From: Planctomycetaceae bacterium
Lineage (GTDB): Bacteria; Planctomycetota; Planctomycetia; Pirellulales; Pirellulaceae
Assembly (NCBI GenBank): GCA_020638995.1
Contig: JACKHM010000001.1
Coordinates: 3,162,001-3,226,000 of the forward strand
Direction of reading: 5' to 3'
Length of the DNA: 64,000 bases
Shown: positions 1 through 9,151 of the stretch, one piece after another
Layout: each line of letters begins with the position of its first letter
Numbering within the stretch: position 1 is the first letter of the stretch
Program-made: the position numbers and the translations under genes
The notes under the pieces: generated by a model
What the model was told of the DNA's origin: nothing
Seen by the model: the letters and a program-made list of their open reading frames with translations, nothing else
Databases searched by the model: none

Positions 1-1
1 C

Positions 2-532
2 GGGGCCTGGGCGAAGCTCGTAGATCTCTATTCGCCCTTGATCCGAGGATGGTTAAAGCGGCGAGGTACTGCGGAAAGTGATGTAGATGATGTCGCACAA
101 GATGTAATGGCGGTCGTCGTCCGGCGCTTCCCCGAATTCCGTCGTCAACCGCATACGGGGTCGTTTCGTGCTTGGCTGCGGAAGATTACCGTCAACTGCC
201 TACGTGACCACTGGAGACGAGATAACAGACAACCCTTTGCGGTTGGAGGAACGGACTTTGGTGCTATCGTCGATCAACTCGAAGACCCGCACAGCGAACT
301 GAGTCGGCTGTGGGACCGCGAGCACGACGAGCACGTAACGCAATACCTCCTCTCGTCGATTCGTGCCGAATTTTCGGAGAAAACATGGATACTTTTCCAG
401 CGATTTGCCATAGACGGTTTGAACGCGGACGAAGTCGCTGCAGAACACGGCACAACCGCTAACGCGGTCTTCATTGCCAAGTCGCGAGTCATGGCGATGT
501 TGCGGGAGCGCGGAAAGGGGTTGATCGACTGA
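2..532 (+). CDS. ECF-type RNA polymerase sigma factor, 5' end cut by the window edge
   Basis: Extracytoplasmic-function sigma-70 family factor, expected to direct core RNA polymerase to a small regulon. The reading frame is open to the left edge: codons before the TTG at position 38 read A-K-L-V-D-L-Y-S-P, which is typical region 2 sequence, so the gene starts outside the window and TTG 38 is not the true start. Region 2 follows, with DVAQDVMAVVVRRFPEF and the GSFRAWLRKITVNCLRDHWRR core-binding/-10 recognition helix region. Region 4 is the C-terminal helix-turn-helix (F-S-E-K-T-W to the end). The kinase gene starts 83 bp downstream. Planctomycete ECF factors are often encoded next to Ser/Thr kinases (known for the phylum), which fits this pair. 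The assignment to the sigma family is secure; the target regulon is unknown. Confidence 0.9.
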   Translation, partial: GAWAKLVDLYSPLIRGWLKRRGTAESDVDDVAQDVMAVVVRRFPEFRRQPHTGSFRAWLRKITVNCLRDHWRRDNRQPFAVGGTDFGAIVDQLEDPHSELSRLWDREHDEHVTQYLLSSIRAEFSEKTWILFQRFAIDGLNADEVAAEHGTTANAVFIAKSRVMAMLRERGKGLID

Positions 533-615
533 TTTTCTGAAAGGTTGCCACCTGAATCGCCATACGACACTGGTACACAATTAGCGATTCTGGGACCGAT
601 GCCGAGATTTCATCT

Positions 616-2598
616 GTGCAAGAGGAAAATACAACTCACCCGAGCAACGAGCAATTGGCGGATTTCTTAGCCGGGAAGCTCGGGCGCGTCGATCAAGCGT
701 TGGTCGAGGCGCATGTTGAAGATTGCGCAGAGTGCTGCGAGCTACTTCGTTCGCTTCCCGATGAAACCCTGCTCCAGCGGATGCGTCGTGATGATACAGC
801 GTTCTTTCCAGACGACACGCAGGACGGACTCGCTTCGGCGACCGACAACCTCCAAGCCAGCTCATCGAAGTTGCCTCCCGAACTGGCGGAACATCCACGC
901 TATCGCATCGTCAGGCAACTCGGCGCGGGTGGCATGGGAGTCGTCTATGAAGCCGAGCATCGCATGATGCAGCGTCCCGTAGCGCTGAAGGTCATCAATC
1001 AAAGATTGATCAACAATCAAGAGGCAATCGACCGGTTTCACCTCGAAGTCAAAGCCGCTGCGATGTTAAACCATCGTAACATCGTCACCGCCCACGACGC
1101 AGAACAAGCGGGCGATTGGCATTTTCTCGTGATGGAATTCGTTGCGGGCACGAGTTTGGCCCAACTCGTTCAACAACACGGTCGGTTATCTGTATTGCAT
1201 GCCTGCAACTTCGTCATGCAGGCTGCAATGGGGTTACAGCACGCCTCAGAACATGGCATGGTTCATCGCGACATCAAACCTCAGAATTTGATGCGCACTC
1301 CTAAAGGAACCATCAAGATCCTGGACTTTGGGCTTGCACGCCTGGCAACGGATATCGAAACAGGCCGACTGACCCGAGCCGGCTCGGCACTTGGAACCGT
1401 CGACTACATTGCACCCGAACAGGTAGAAGATTCGCGGCACGTCGACATCCGCGCTGATATCTATAGCTTGGGCTGTACGCTCTACTACCTGCTGTCGGGA
1501 CACGTCCCTCACCCGGAAGGAAACGTCGTCGACAAGATCCTTTCTCATATGAAACAAAAGCCGCGGTCGTTGGCGGAAGTGCGCGATGACGTTCCAGCAG
1601 CAGTCGTTCAAATCGTCGAGCGGATGATGGCGAAGAATCCGGCCGATCGTTTCCAAACTCCTAAGGCAGTGGTCGATGCGTTGAGACCATTCGCTCGGCC
1701 CGCTGGGTTCGTCGAGGAGCGTGTGCAGACGGAACCTGACACACCGACGTCTACTCCCCACGCCGAATCGCCGCAGCAGACCGATGATCCCGATCAGCCG
1801 ATGCAACAACAAGTTGATCTGTTTGACGTATCGTTTGCGAACCAACCGCTCGCGACATTACCGCCGACAAGCCCGCCTCGCAAACCTCGTAGCAGCCTAG
1901 AAATAACACAAGCTTGGATTCGGTACGGGCGTCCGTTCGGCGCTTTCGCAGTTCTGACTATCGTCGCCCTGCTGCTTGCCCCCTACTTGCGAACTCTTTT
2001 CACGACCACTGCGATTCGAGGCGGCGGAAGCGAGATTGAGTCGTCCTCGGCAGGCTGGCTGGATTTGATGTCAGACCTCGACCTGAACAGTAATCAAGCG
2101 ATTGGCCATTGGAGAATGCAGGGCGACGACTTGACGGTTGACGCGACGCCCGGTGCGAGATTGACGCTGCGATTCGACGTCCCGGAACAATACGACTTTG
2201 AGGTCTCGTTCACTCGAACTTCTGGCGAGCATTCCATCGCATTGATCTTCGTGGCCGGCGGCAATCAAGCGTCGTACGAGATAGACGCTTGGGGCGAGCA
2301 CCTGGCTGGAATCCAGAGTATTGGCGGACTCACCTTGCAAGACCCGGCGATCGGCGGCGGATACTGCCGGCTTGAAAACGGCGCTCGACATACGGCGCTA
2401 GTACAAGTACGTCGGGATCGTGTTTCGGCGTTTCTCGACGGTGATCTCATCATGGTCTATGAAGGCGATAATTCTCAGTTGGGATTACTCGATCTCTGGA
2501 AACTCCCAAGCAACCGAGATCTTGGCATTGGTGCCTACGAGAGCGCAACAACCTTTCATCGCATCCGAGTCCGCACGGTGGGTGTTTCGGGTCAATGA
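616..2598 (+). CDS. Membrane Ser/Thr protein kinase with N-terminal anti-sigma-like motif and C-terminal sensor-like domain
   Basis: 660-residue Hanks-type kinase that phosphorylates Ser/Thr on target proteins. Residues 33-40 carry H-x3-C-x2-C (H33, C37, C40), the layout of zinc-binding anti-sigma factors. The kinase domain spans about 96-358: Gly-rich loop GAGGMG (103-108), VALK lysine K125, catalytic HRDIKPQN (217-224), DFG (237-239) and APE (266-268), all intact. A Pro/Gln-rich linker leads to one membrane segment at about 440-457. The remaining 200 residues form a beta-rich module (about 476-655) resembling LamG or DUF1080-type jelly rolls, expected outside the cytoplasm. The start is GTG 616; the H/C motif supports using this upstream start. 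The ECF gene lies just upstream, so sigma sequestration or phosphorylation-controlled release is a reasonable inference. Kinase activity is well supported; the ligand is unknown. Confidence 0.93.
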   Translation: MQEENTTHPSNEQLADFLAGKLGRVDQALVEAHVEDCAECCELLRSLPDETLLQRMRRDDTAFFPDDTQDGLASATDNLQASSSKLPPELAEHPRYRIVRQLGAGGMGVVYEAEHRMMQRPVALKVINQRLINNQEAIDRFHLEVKAAAMLNHRNIVTAHDAEQAGDWHFLVMEFVAGTSLAQLVQQHGRLSVLHACNFVMQAAMGLQHASEHGMVHRDIKPQNLMRTPKGTIKILDFGLARLATDIETGRLTRAGSALGTVDYIAPEQVEDSRHVDIRADIYSLGCTLYYLLSGHVPHPEGNVVDKILSHMKQKPRSLAEVRDDVPAAVVQIVERMMAKNPADRFQTPKAVVDALRPFARPAGFVEERVQTEPDTPTSTPHAESPQQTDDPDQPMQQQVDLFDVSFANQPLATLPPTSPPRKPRSSLEITQAWIRYGRPFGAFAVLTIVALLLAPYLRTLFTTTAIRGGGSEIESSSAGWLDLMSDLDLNSNQAIGHWRMQGDDLTVDATPGARLTLRFDVPEQYDFEVSFTRTSGEHSIALIFVAGGNQASYEIDAWGEHLAGIQSIGGLTLQDPAIGGGYCRLENGARHTALVQVRRDRVSAFLDGDLIMVYEGDNSQLGLLDLWKLPSNRDLGIGAYESATTFHRIRVRTVGVSGQ

Positions 2599-2726
2599 GG
2601 CCAGAATTGTACTCAAGTTATCGTGGCGTGCGTCTTTTTCGGAAATCCTGAGAATTTCGTGAAAGGTCCGACCGTCGACGCCCATTTCACTTCTACACGT
2701 CAACCACTTGTCTTCGGTTTTCAGAA

Positions 2727-2733
2727 AGAGGTG
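2727..2733 (+). promoter_or_regulatory. Shine-Dalgarno site of the 887-residue protein gene
   Basis: AGAGGTG lies 4 nt before ATG 2738. It is a strong match to the anti-16S sequence and fixes the start so that the basic leader and SLEARLMFAA motif are included. Confidence 0.6.
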
Positions 2734-2737
2734 AATC

Positions 2738-5401
2738 ATGTCCGGTCTGTTCTCGTCGCTTCGTACATCCGTTACCCGCCGAAAACTTCGTCAGCGTCGT
2801 AAGGCACTCCGTTGCGAATCGCTTGAAGCTCGTTTGATGTTTGCTGCCGACATGGCCGATTTGTCCGCATTGAACGATGAGTTCAATGATCCAGCGACTC
2901 TCGAACAGTGGCAACTTGTAAGTCAAGTCGAAGGCTGGGGAACTCAGCCGTTTGAGACCTTCGACATCGACCAGACGAATTCTGATGCATTGACCATCGC
3001 ACCGCACACTTCGACTTGGTTTCAGGATTATCAAGGCGATTTGGCTTTCAAGGAAGTTGCCGGCGACTTTATCGTGACAACGCACATCGCGATCACAGAC
3101 CGCGATGATATCGGTGCCAGCGACGCCGACGATGTTCCAAATGACAGCACTTTCTCGCTCGGCGGCGTCATGCTCCGATCGCCGCGGGCGATTACGGATG
3201 CAACGACGGAGTGGACTCCAGGTGGGTCGAATTTCGTCTTCCTATCTCTCGGCCACAGCTACGATGGGAACATGAGCCTGGAATCGAAAAACACAGTTAA
3301 CAGCGTCTCCAATTTGGAGTTGATTCCCGTGAACTCGACCACCGCTGAATTGCGTGTCGAGCGATCCGGTAACTCGATCACGACCATGTATCGTTTGACG
3401 GATGGTGTGGAGTGGCAAGTTGCCGCCAATTTCAGCCGACCCGACATGCCAGACACGTTGCAAGTTGGTTTGGTTGGCTACACGGATTACGAAAAGACGT
3501 CGAGTTTTGATCCGTTCTATGCCAATTCCCACACGCTTATCGACAATCCTGAGAATGCCGCCAACAGCAGCAATCCGGGGCTGGCCTACGATCCCGATGT
3601 GCAAGCTCGTTTCGACTACATACGTTTCGAGCGACCCGAATCTGAAACGTCTGAACCGCAACCGCCCGCCGAAGTGACCACGGAAGTAGTGGTTGTGAAT
3701 CCGAGCTTCGAAGATATCGCGGGCGAGACGCCGTTCAACGAGTTCACCTTTGGACCGCTCCCGGGATGGGACTTATACGACCCAGGCAACATCACCAGCG
3801 GCGGGACCGGACCACAGTACTACGTCGGTACACTCACGCCCGGCGAAGTTCCGAGTGAGCCGGGCCTGATTCAGAACTTTCCTGGTGGCGCGTACGATGG
3901 GCAACGTGTTGCCATCGCGTTCAATTTCGATGGCAGCGGAGACGGCGGCGAATATGGCATTCAGCAAACTTTAGCCGCAACACTCCAAGCCAACACGAGC
4001 TACGCGTTATCTGTGAACATCGGTAACATCGCCACGGGAACCGCGATCAGTGGGCAGACTTTCTTCCTCGACGGCCTGCCCGGATATCGTGTGGAGTTGT
4101 TAGCGGGCGACACAGTCATCGCCTCAGACAACAGCTCTCTGAGCGGCTTGATCGCGGAAGGTGAATTCGGGGAGAGCGTCGTCACGTTCGATGCCGTCGC
4201 CGCTCATCCGCAATTGGGGCAACCATTAGGTATTCGTCTCGTCAATCTAAATCAAACCGCAGGCGTTCCGGCGGGGAATGACTTAGAAGTCGATTTCGAC
4301 AATGTGCGTCTAATCGCTACGTCGCTTGCATTTGCGGAAATTGGCGATCAACAGGTACATCACAGCAACGTCCTGAACATTCCACTGCCGACCGCGATTG
4401 CCGACGGTACACCTATCGCTTACTCGGTTGAGATTGAAGGCAGCCAACTTTGGGACCTCGACCAACAATATGACCTGAACGCTGGCGGCTATACGCAAGA
4501 CGGAACGCCTATCTACTACGAAGACTATCAAAACTATGGAGTTCGGTGGCTGCAAAGCGATACAAGCGGATGGATGTTCTTACAGAGTGATGGGACGCTG
4601 CATGAGTGGCAAGGCAGTATCGCGGCAAGTCCAGAGATCGCTTCGCTAGGCGAAGAGGTCTTTGCAGACCCGTCATTGCTTCACGATGCGATCAACTTCG
4701 GCACAGCGTTGCTGGATGGAAACGCACTGATCATCGATCCGACGGAAGGGTTTCTCGGCACCTTCAATGTTTCTCTCTCAAAGACCGCGGGTGAACTGAG
4801 CGCCTCAGAAGTTTTTGCCGTTGAGGTCACGAATATTAGTCCCGACATCCCGGTCATCGGGGATCAATCGATCGCTACTGACGAAGTGCTACTGGTCGAT
4901 TTGCCCACCTTAGACGCAGACGGAGATGTGATTGCCTACGAAGTAAACGTCATCGAAAACATCGCGGCGGATGCCCGGGATGCGTTTGCCATCGGCGCAG
5001 ACGCTTCGCTCGTCAACAGTGATTACGGATTTAACTACCTCGGGCAACAGGAACGCTGGGTGCAGTCAGCCTTCGGTTGGATGTTCATAACGACCGAAGG
5101 AACACTTCATCAGTGGACCGGCACCTATGCGACGAGTCCTGAAGTCGCCCGGCTCGACGCTCGCTACCATGCTGATCCAAGCTTGCTGATAAACGCAGAG
5201 CAGATCAACATTTTTGCCGCAGTGATTGAAGGTCAGCTTCAGGTCAGCGTTGCGGACGGATACGTCGGCGAGGTTCACATCCGGCTGTCGGCCACCGATG
5301 GACTAGAATCGATCGAGCAATCATTTACGATCGACCTGACCGCTCCCGCGTGGGCCAGCATGGTAGATGATGCATTCGGAGCAGGCGACGACTGGATTTA
5401 G
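2738..5401 (+). CDS. Exported multidomain protein with SLEARLMFAA leader motif
   Basis: 887 residues. The N-terminus is very basic (residues 9-23) and is followed by SLEARLMFAA (28-37), a variant of the LEPR-x-LL-type motif found at the start of many large planctomycete exported proteins. Residues about 45-300 resemble a DUF1349/LamG-like jelly roll (starts D-E-F-N-D-P-A-T-L-E-Q-W). Residues about 316-528 form a second beta module starting VNPSFED, similar to carbohydrate-binding-like domains of bacterial surface proteins. Two related cadherin-like modules follow (about 531-701 and 702-871), each with a G-W-M-F...G-T-L-H-x-W-x-G...A-D-P-S-L-L block. It ends in DDAFGAGDDWI. No dockerin and no classical hydrophobic signal peptide were seen. 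It has its own ribosome site and is followed by a hairpin, so it is probably the last gene of its transcript. Location and leader motif are supported; the ligand is unknown. Confidence 0.8.
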   Translation: MSGLFSSLRTSVTRRKLRQRRKALRCESLEARLMFAADMADLSALNDEFNDPATLEQWQLVSQVEGWGTQPFETFDIDQTNSDALTIAPHTSTWFQDYQGDLAFKEVAGDFIVTTHIAITDRDDIGASDADDVPNDSTFSLGGVMLRSPRAITDATTEWTPGGSNFVFLSLGHSYDGNMSLESKNTVNSVSNLELIPVNSTTAELRVERSGNSITTMYRLTDGVEWQVAANFSRPDMPDTLQVGLVGYTDYEKTSSFDPFYANSHTLIDNPENAANSSNPGLAYDPDVQARFDYIRFERPESETSEPQPPAEVTTEVVVVNPSFEDIAGETPFNEFTFGPLPGWDLYDPGNITSGGTGPQYYVGTLTPGEVPSEPGLIQNFPGGAYDGQRVAIAFNFDGSGDGGEYGIQQTLAATLQANTSYALSVNIGNIATGTAISGQTFFLDGLPGYRVELLAGDTVIASDNSSLSGLIAEGEFGESVVTFDAVAAHPQLGQPLGIRLVNLNQTAGVPAGNDLEVDFDNVRLIATSLAFAEIGDQQVHHSNVLNIPLPTAIADGTPIAYSVEIEGSQLWDLDQQYDLNAGGYTQDGTPIYYEDYQNYGVRWLQSDTSGWMFLQSDGTLHEWQGSIAASPEIASLGEEVFADPSLLHDAINFGTALLDGNALIIDPTEGFLGTFNVSLSKTAGELSASEVFAVEVTNISPDIPVIGDQSIATDEVLLVDLPTLDADGDVIAYEVNVIENIAADARDAFAIGADASLVNSDYGFNYLGQQERWVQSAFGWMFITTEGTLHQWTGTYATSPEVARLDARYHADPSLLINAEQINIFAAVIEGQLQVSVADGYVGEVHIRLSATDGLESIEQSFTIDLTAPAWASMVDDAFGAGDDWI

Positions 5402-5416
5402 AGACAGAACGCGCAC

Positions 5417-5476
5417 ACAGTGGCCGTCACTTTCCGCGTGACAAGCGCTCGCCACTTGGAAAGTGACGGCCACTGT
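5417..5476 (+). terminator. Perfect 19-bp inverted repeat, terminator-like, built from a dispersed repeat
   Basis: Arms 5417-5435 and 5458-5476 are exact reverse complements (19 bp), separated by 22 nt and followed by a short T run (5476-5479). It starts 15 bp after the stop at 5401, so it probably terminates that transcript. The right arm, with the bases before it, contains CACTTGGAAAGTGACGGCCAC, the same core found three times near 63.6-63.9 kb; the hairpin therefore looks like two inverted copies of a dispersed repeat used as a terminator. The T run is short, so efficiency is uncertain. Confidence 0.6.
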
Positions 5477-5617
5477 TTTAACCTTCGTCAGAATCACTTG
5501 GATCTTAACAGGCTGTCATGGGGGCAGAAGACCTTAGTTTCCGCCGTCGCCTAATGGAGTTTCGCGACCTAGCAGTTAGAATGGCGACGCATTCCAGCAA
5601 CTTGCTCCCGACTTGGA

Positions 5618-6673
5618 GTGGTCGATTTGGCTCTTTCTGCAACTCGCGGTGTCACGCTCGACGAACTTGTCGCGCTCAATGACGAGCTTATCGCGCTCGT
5701 GCGTTCCGGCGTACCTTTGGAGAAAGGATTGATCGCACTTGGAAAGGATTTGCCAGGACGGCTCGGCGAGTTGGCGCGGTCGCTTGGAAGACGTCTCGAA
5801 TCGGGCGAGAGCCTCGCCGATACGCTCGACGATTCAAAAGAAGGGTTCCCGCGCGTGTATCAGGCCGTTGTTGCAGCGGGAATACGTTCGGGCAGGCTCT
5901 CCTCGGCACTAGAAGGCATCTCGACAGCGGCTCGTCGCGCAGCGGAAGTGCGGCGTGTGATGATCGTCTCACTCGTCTACCCAATCGTTGTGCTGATGGT
6001 GGCGAGTTTCATGTTCCTCTTCACGGCAGTCTACACAGCGCCCGTCGTCAGTCGTTTGTACGAATGGCTACGTATCGAGCGTCCTTGGTGGTACGAGTGG
6101 GTTGACCGCGTGACACACGTCGGTCCCGAGGTGATCATCGGCTTTTGGCTGGCGACGATCATTGGTGGTGGCCTTTGGCTCTATCGTTCGGCTCGTGCGA
6201 CAGCGATCTCGGACAAGGGAGCGCACGGATTCCCCACGGTGGCTCGTGTCTTGCACGTCGGTCGACTCGCAATGTTCTCGGATGTACTGGCAATGATGGT
6301 CGAGCAACAGGTTGCCTTGGACGAAGGTGTGGTTCTCGCAGCGGAGGCCAGCGGCGATCGACTTCTAATCAAAGCCAGCAACCTCATCGCCGCGAGAATT
6401 CGCGGCGGCCAGCGGTCCGGGCCGCTGCCACAGGGCTTTCCACCATTACTTGGGTGGTTAATCAATTCCAACACGCAACGCAGCCATTTGTCGAAAACCC
6501 TGCGACAGTCCGCCGACTCCTATCGTCGCCGAGCACTGAACATGGGGAATTGGCTAACGATCTATCTGCCAATTATCTTGTCTGCCGGCGTAGGTGGCAC
6601 GATCGCCATGCTGTATGTGTTGATCGTCATGGCTCCGTTCTGCAACCTGCTATATCAACTAAGCTTGCCCTAG
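5618..6673 (+). CDS. GspF-like inner-membrane protein 1 (T2SS/T4P family)
   Basis: 351 residues. Two T2SSF-type helical halves: about 15-140, with LIALVRSGVPLEKGLIALG and the E-S-G-E-S-L-A-D-T-L element followed by a membrane segment at about 115-138; and about 200-345, with a second segment at about 170-189 and a C-terminal one near 315-345. GspF/PilC proteins form the inner-membrane platform that contacts the assembly ATPase. Compared with the usual length of about 400 residues it lacks the N-terminal T2SSF_N part, and its second half is divergent (no MFEEFEL motif). The start is uncertain: GTG 5618 overlaps the GGAG at 5615-5618, and TTG 5627 is an alternative with better spacing. The next gene begins 2 bp after the stop. 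This is the first gene of the cassette. Confidence 0.82.
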   Translation: MVDLALSATRGVTLDELVALNDELIALVRSGVPLEKGLIALGKDLPGRLGELARSLGRRLESGESLADTLDDSKEGFPRVYQAVVAAGIRSGRLSSALEGISTAARRAAEVRRVMIVSLVYPIVVLMVASFMFLFTAVYTAPVVSRLYEWLRIERPWWYEWVDRVTHVGPEVIIGFWLATIIGGGLWLYRSARATAISDKGAHGFPTVARVLHVGRLAMFSDVLAMMVEQQVALDEGVVLAAEASGDRLLIKASNLIAARIRGGQRSGPLPQGFPPLLGWLINSNTQRSHLSKTLRQSADSYRRRALNMGNWLTIYLPIILSAGVGGTIAMLYVLIVMAPFCNLLYQLSLP

Positions 6674-6675
6674 AT

Positions 6676-7881
6676 ATGATGCGCTTTCATTACGTCGCGG
6701 AAGACGCTCAAGGCAGACGCCGAGAAGGTGAACTGGCGGCATCTGACGAAGACGTCTGTCGGCGGCAACTTCGTGAGCAGGGTTTGCGTGTGTTGGAATT
6801 GAACGCGATGCACAGCGACCGCGACTCTTCCGCAGCAAAGCTCTCGCACTCGGATTCCGAACACGTCGTAATAGCAATGGCCGAATTGAGCAATTCGGAA
6901 TTGCCATTGGTCGAAGGGTTGCGCGCCGCGGCTGATGAGGCGGTGAATTCGCGTGTGGCCGGCGCCCTGCGGCAGATCGCTGGTGACGTTGAACAGGGAT
7001 ATGCACTCGACAGCATCATCAGCGAACGAGGCCAATTCTTGCCACCGCACGTCCGTGGACTTGTCGCTGCTGCGTCGCGAACGCAACGGATGGGCGTCGC
7101 TTTGGACGACTTGGTGGAACACCATCGCGCGACTCGAGAAGTGTGGCGGAAGGTGGTTGGTTCGATCACTTACCCCTTGCTCGTACTCGGCATGACGATG
7201 TTTGTACTGTCGTTCCTTCCGGTCTATATCGTGCCGCAATTCGCTCAGATGTTCGAGGAGTTCGAGCTGGAGCTTCCTATGGCGACACAAGCTGTGGTCA
7301 GTATCAGTGAGACAATACTCTGGTTTGGCGGACCTGGCCTGCTGGTTGTGCTCATTTTGGCTTTCGTGCTCGTCTTGTTACTGATACTGGGTTCGTTTGG
7401 AATTGGGACGCCGGTTACACACCGGCTTACGACAACGATGCCGTTGATTGGGCCGATTTGGCAATGGAGCGGAACGGCCGCCTTCTCGCGACTGCTGGCG
7501 ACCATGTTGGAATACGACATCCCGCTGCCCGATGCGTTGTTGCTGGCGCGTGACGGAGTTCGCGACCCGGAAATCAATGATGCCGCCACGTCGTTCGCAC
7601 GCGGTGTCGAGAATGGCCGGACGCTGTCCGATTTGTTAGCTGAATCGAAACGATTGCCCGCCAGTATCACGCCGTTCGTACGCTGGGGTGAACGGACCGG
7701 CAAGTTGCCGGAAGCGTTACGGGCCGTCGCGGACATGCTCCTGTTACGCGTGCAAATGCGGACGCTGTTGTTACGTTCGATTGCGCCGCCGGTGGTATTC
7801 ATCCTGGTCGGAATCATGGTCGGCTTCACCATCGTCGCACTGTTCATGCCATTGATCAGTCTTATTCAGGGGTTGAGTTAG
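6676..7881 (+). CDS. gspF: GspF-like inner-membrane protein 2 (canonical T2SS/T4P family)
   Basis: 401 residues, the typical GspF/PilC length. The N-terminus MMRFHYVAEDAQGRRREGEL is the T2SSF_N type. Two T2SSF domains follow: the first has SNSELPLVEGLRAAADE and ends in a membrane segment at about 166-188 with the family motif MFEEFELELP; the second has a segment at about 213-242, the MLEYDIPLPDALLLARDGV element and a C-terminal segment at about 371-398 ending in LMPLISLIQGLS-like sequence. The start is placed at ATG 6676 (ATG 6679 is equivalent), because the same frame upstream only mirrors the preceding gene and the T2SSF_N motif begins here. It starts 2 bp after the previous stop and ends 7 bp before the next gene, so co-translation is likely. 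It is the closest of the three paralogues to standard GspF. Confidence 0.9.
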   Translation: MMRFHYVAEDAQGRRREGELAASDEDVCRRQLREQGLRVLELNAMHSDRDSSAAKLSHSDSEHVVIAMAELSNSELPLVEGLRAAADEAVNSRVAGALRQIAGDVEQGYALDSIISERGQFLPPHVRGLVAAASRTQRMGVALDDLVEHHRATREVWRKVVGSITYPLLVLGMTMFVLSFLPVYIVPQFAQMFEEFELELPMATQAVVSISETILWFGGPGLLVVLILAFVLVLLLILGSFGIGTPVTHRLTTTMPLIGPIWQWSGTAAFSRLLATMLEYDIPLPDALLLARDGVRDPEINDAATSFARGVENGRTLSDLLAESKRLPASITPFVRWGERTGKLPEALRAVADMLLLRVQMRTLLLRSIAPPVVFILVGIMVGFTIVALFMPLISLIQGLS

Positions 7882-7888
7882 CGAGTCG

Positions 7889-9151
7889 ATGAAGATATTC
7901 GGATCAATTCACTTGTTCGTGCTGATATGGATCGGAGTGGCCGTGTTGTGGTCGTTACGACTCGCATATCGCCGACGAGGGGCCGCGGCAGACGATTCGA
8001 TCCGACTGATCCTGACCATTGCTGGTTGGGTCTTGATTCTGGCTGGCATTCTGGGCACGGCCATACAGGGTTTTATTTTCGCAGGCCCTCTTTCCTGGAT
8101 CGTGATACTAGCCATCATCATGATGGCTGTCGGCAGATATCGAGGCGCTGAAAATCGTACGCTCCTGTGGTGTTTAGCCGCTGCCGCCGAACGCGGTATT
8201 CCCTTGGAGCAAGCCGCTCGGGCCTACTCGATGGAACGCAGTGATGAACTTGGCATACGAGCTGCGCGGCTGGCCAGCCTTCTCGAAGGCGGCACGCCGC
8301 TCTCTCTGGCACTTGCCGACGCTCGAGTTCGCCTGCCGCTCGACGCACTGGTGGCGGTCCGCGTCGGTATTGAAACAGGAGATCTCGGTCAGGCACTCTC
8401 TACGGTTGGCAAGCACGATGACGATGCAGATACTTTGTTGCGATCCATCTTTGAGAAGGTCTTTTACCTGGGTGTTGTCGCCAATGTGTTGCTGATCATC
8501 TTGACGTTCATCATGCTCAAGATCGTTCCGGTCTATGCAAAGATGTTCGAAGAGTTCGAACTGGATCTTCCGGCGATGACGCAATTGCTAGTCTACCTCG
8601 CGGACCGTTTTATCAATTACTGGTTCTTTCTCTTCCCGCTTATCATGTGGCTGCCCATGTTTCTGGTCGTTGGAATGCTGCATTACATTGGCTGGCTGCC
8701 GCGAAACTTGCCGCTTATCAATTGGTTCGCATTGCGGTTGGATGGAGGTCTGGTGCTGCGTTGTCTGGCGCTCTCGGTCAAGCAGCAACGACCCTTGACG
8801 GAAATGATCTGGTTATTGGCAAGGCTTTATCCAAAATCAAGCGTGCGCAAGCGACTCCTACGAGCGGGTCACGATTTGAACAATGGCCAGCACTGGTGCA
8901 CAGCGCTGCGGCAGGCGAAGCTGATCCGATCGTCGGATCTCGCAATCCTGACTGCGGCTGAACGATCTGGGAACCTAGAATGGGCCTTGGAGGAAATGGC
9001 CGACAGCAGCATCCGCCGCCTGGCATACCGCCTGCGATTGGCCTTGAATGTCTTGTTCCCAGCCGTGTTGTTTGTATTCGGCTTGTTCATCGCCTTTGTC
9101 GTCATCAGTCTGTTCATGCCGCTCGTTTCGTTGATTCAAGGATTGTCATGA
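7889..9151 (+). CDS. GspF-like inner-membrane protein 3 with extra N-terminal membrane segments
   Basis: 420 residues. Instead of a T2SSF_N domain the N-terminus has about three hydrophobic segments (about 7-24, 40-57, 63-83). Two T2SSF halves follow: one with AAAERGIPLEQAARAY and LLEGGTPLSLALADA, then a membrane segment (about 194-212) and the MFEEFELDLP motif; the second has VKQQRPLTEMIWLLARLYP and a C-terminal segment (about 387-413) ending LMPLVSLIQGLS-like, almost the same tail as the preceding paralogue. The two shared signatures show that genes 2 and 3 descend from a duplication. The stop overlaps the ATG of the next gene (9148). The role is probably a platform subunit of a secretion or pilus-like machine. 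Confidence 0.87.
   Translation: MKIFGSIHLFVLIWIGVAVLWSLRLAYRRRGAAADDSIRLILTIAGWVLILAGILGTAIQGFIFAGPLSWIVILAIIMMAVGRYRGAENRTLLWCLAAAAERGIPLEQAARAYSMERSDELGIRAARLASLLEGGTPLSLALADARVRLPLDALVAVRVGIETGDLGQALSTVGKHDDDADTLLRSIFEKVFYLGVVANVLLIILTFIMLKIVPVYAKMFEEFELDLPAMTQLLVYLADRFINYWFFLFPLIMWLPMFLVVGMLHYIGWLPRNLPLINWFALRLDGGLVLRCLALSVKQQRPLTEMIWLLARLYPKSSVRKRLLRAGHDLNNGQHWCTALRQAKLIRSSDLAILTAAERSGNLEWALEEMADSSIRRLAYRLRLALNVLFPAVLFVFGLFIAFVVISLFMPLVSLIQGLS

Noticed and set aside
2640..2665. Weak inverted repeat GAAAT...ATTTC after the kinase gene
   Set aside because: Only 5-bp arms and no T tract; not enough for a terminator call.
6145..6675. A 177-codon N-terminal extension of the second GspF gene
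   Set aside because: It overlaps the first GspF gene in another frame and lacks any family feature; the T2SSF_N motif starts at 6676.
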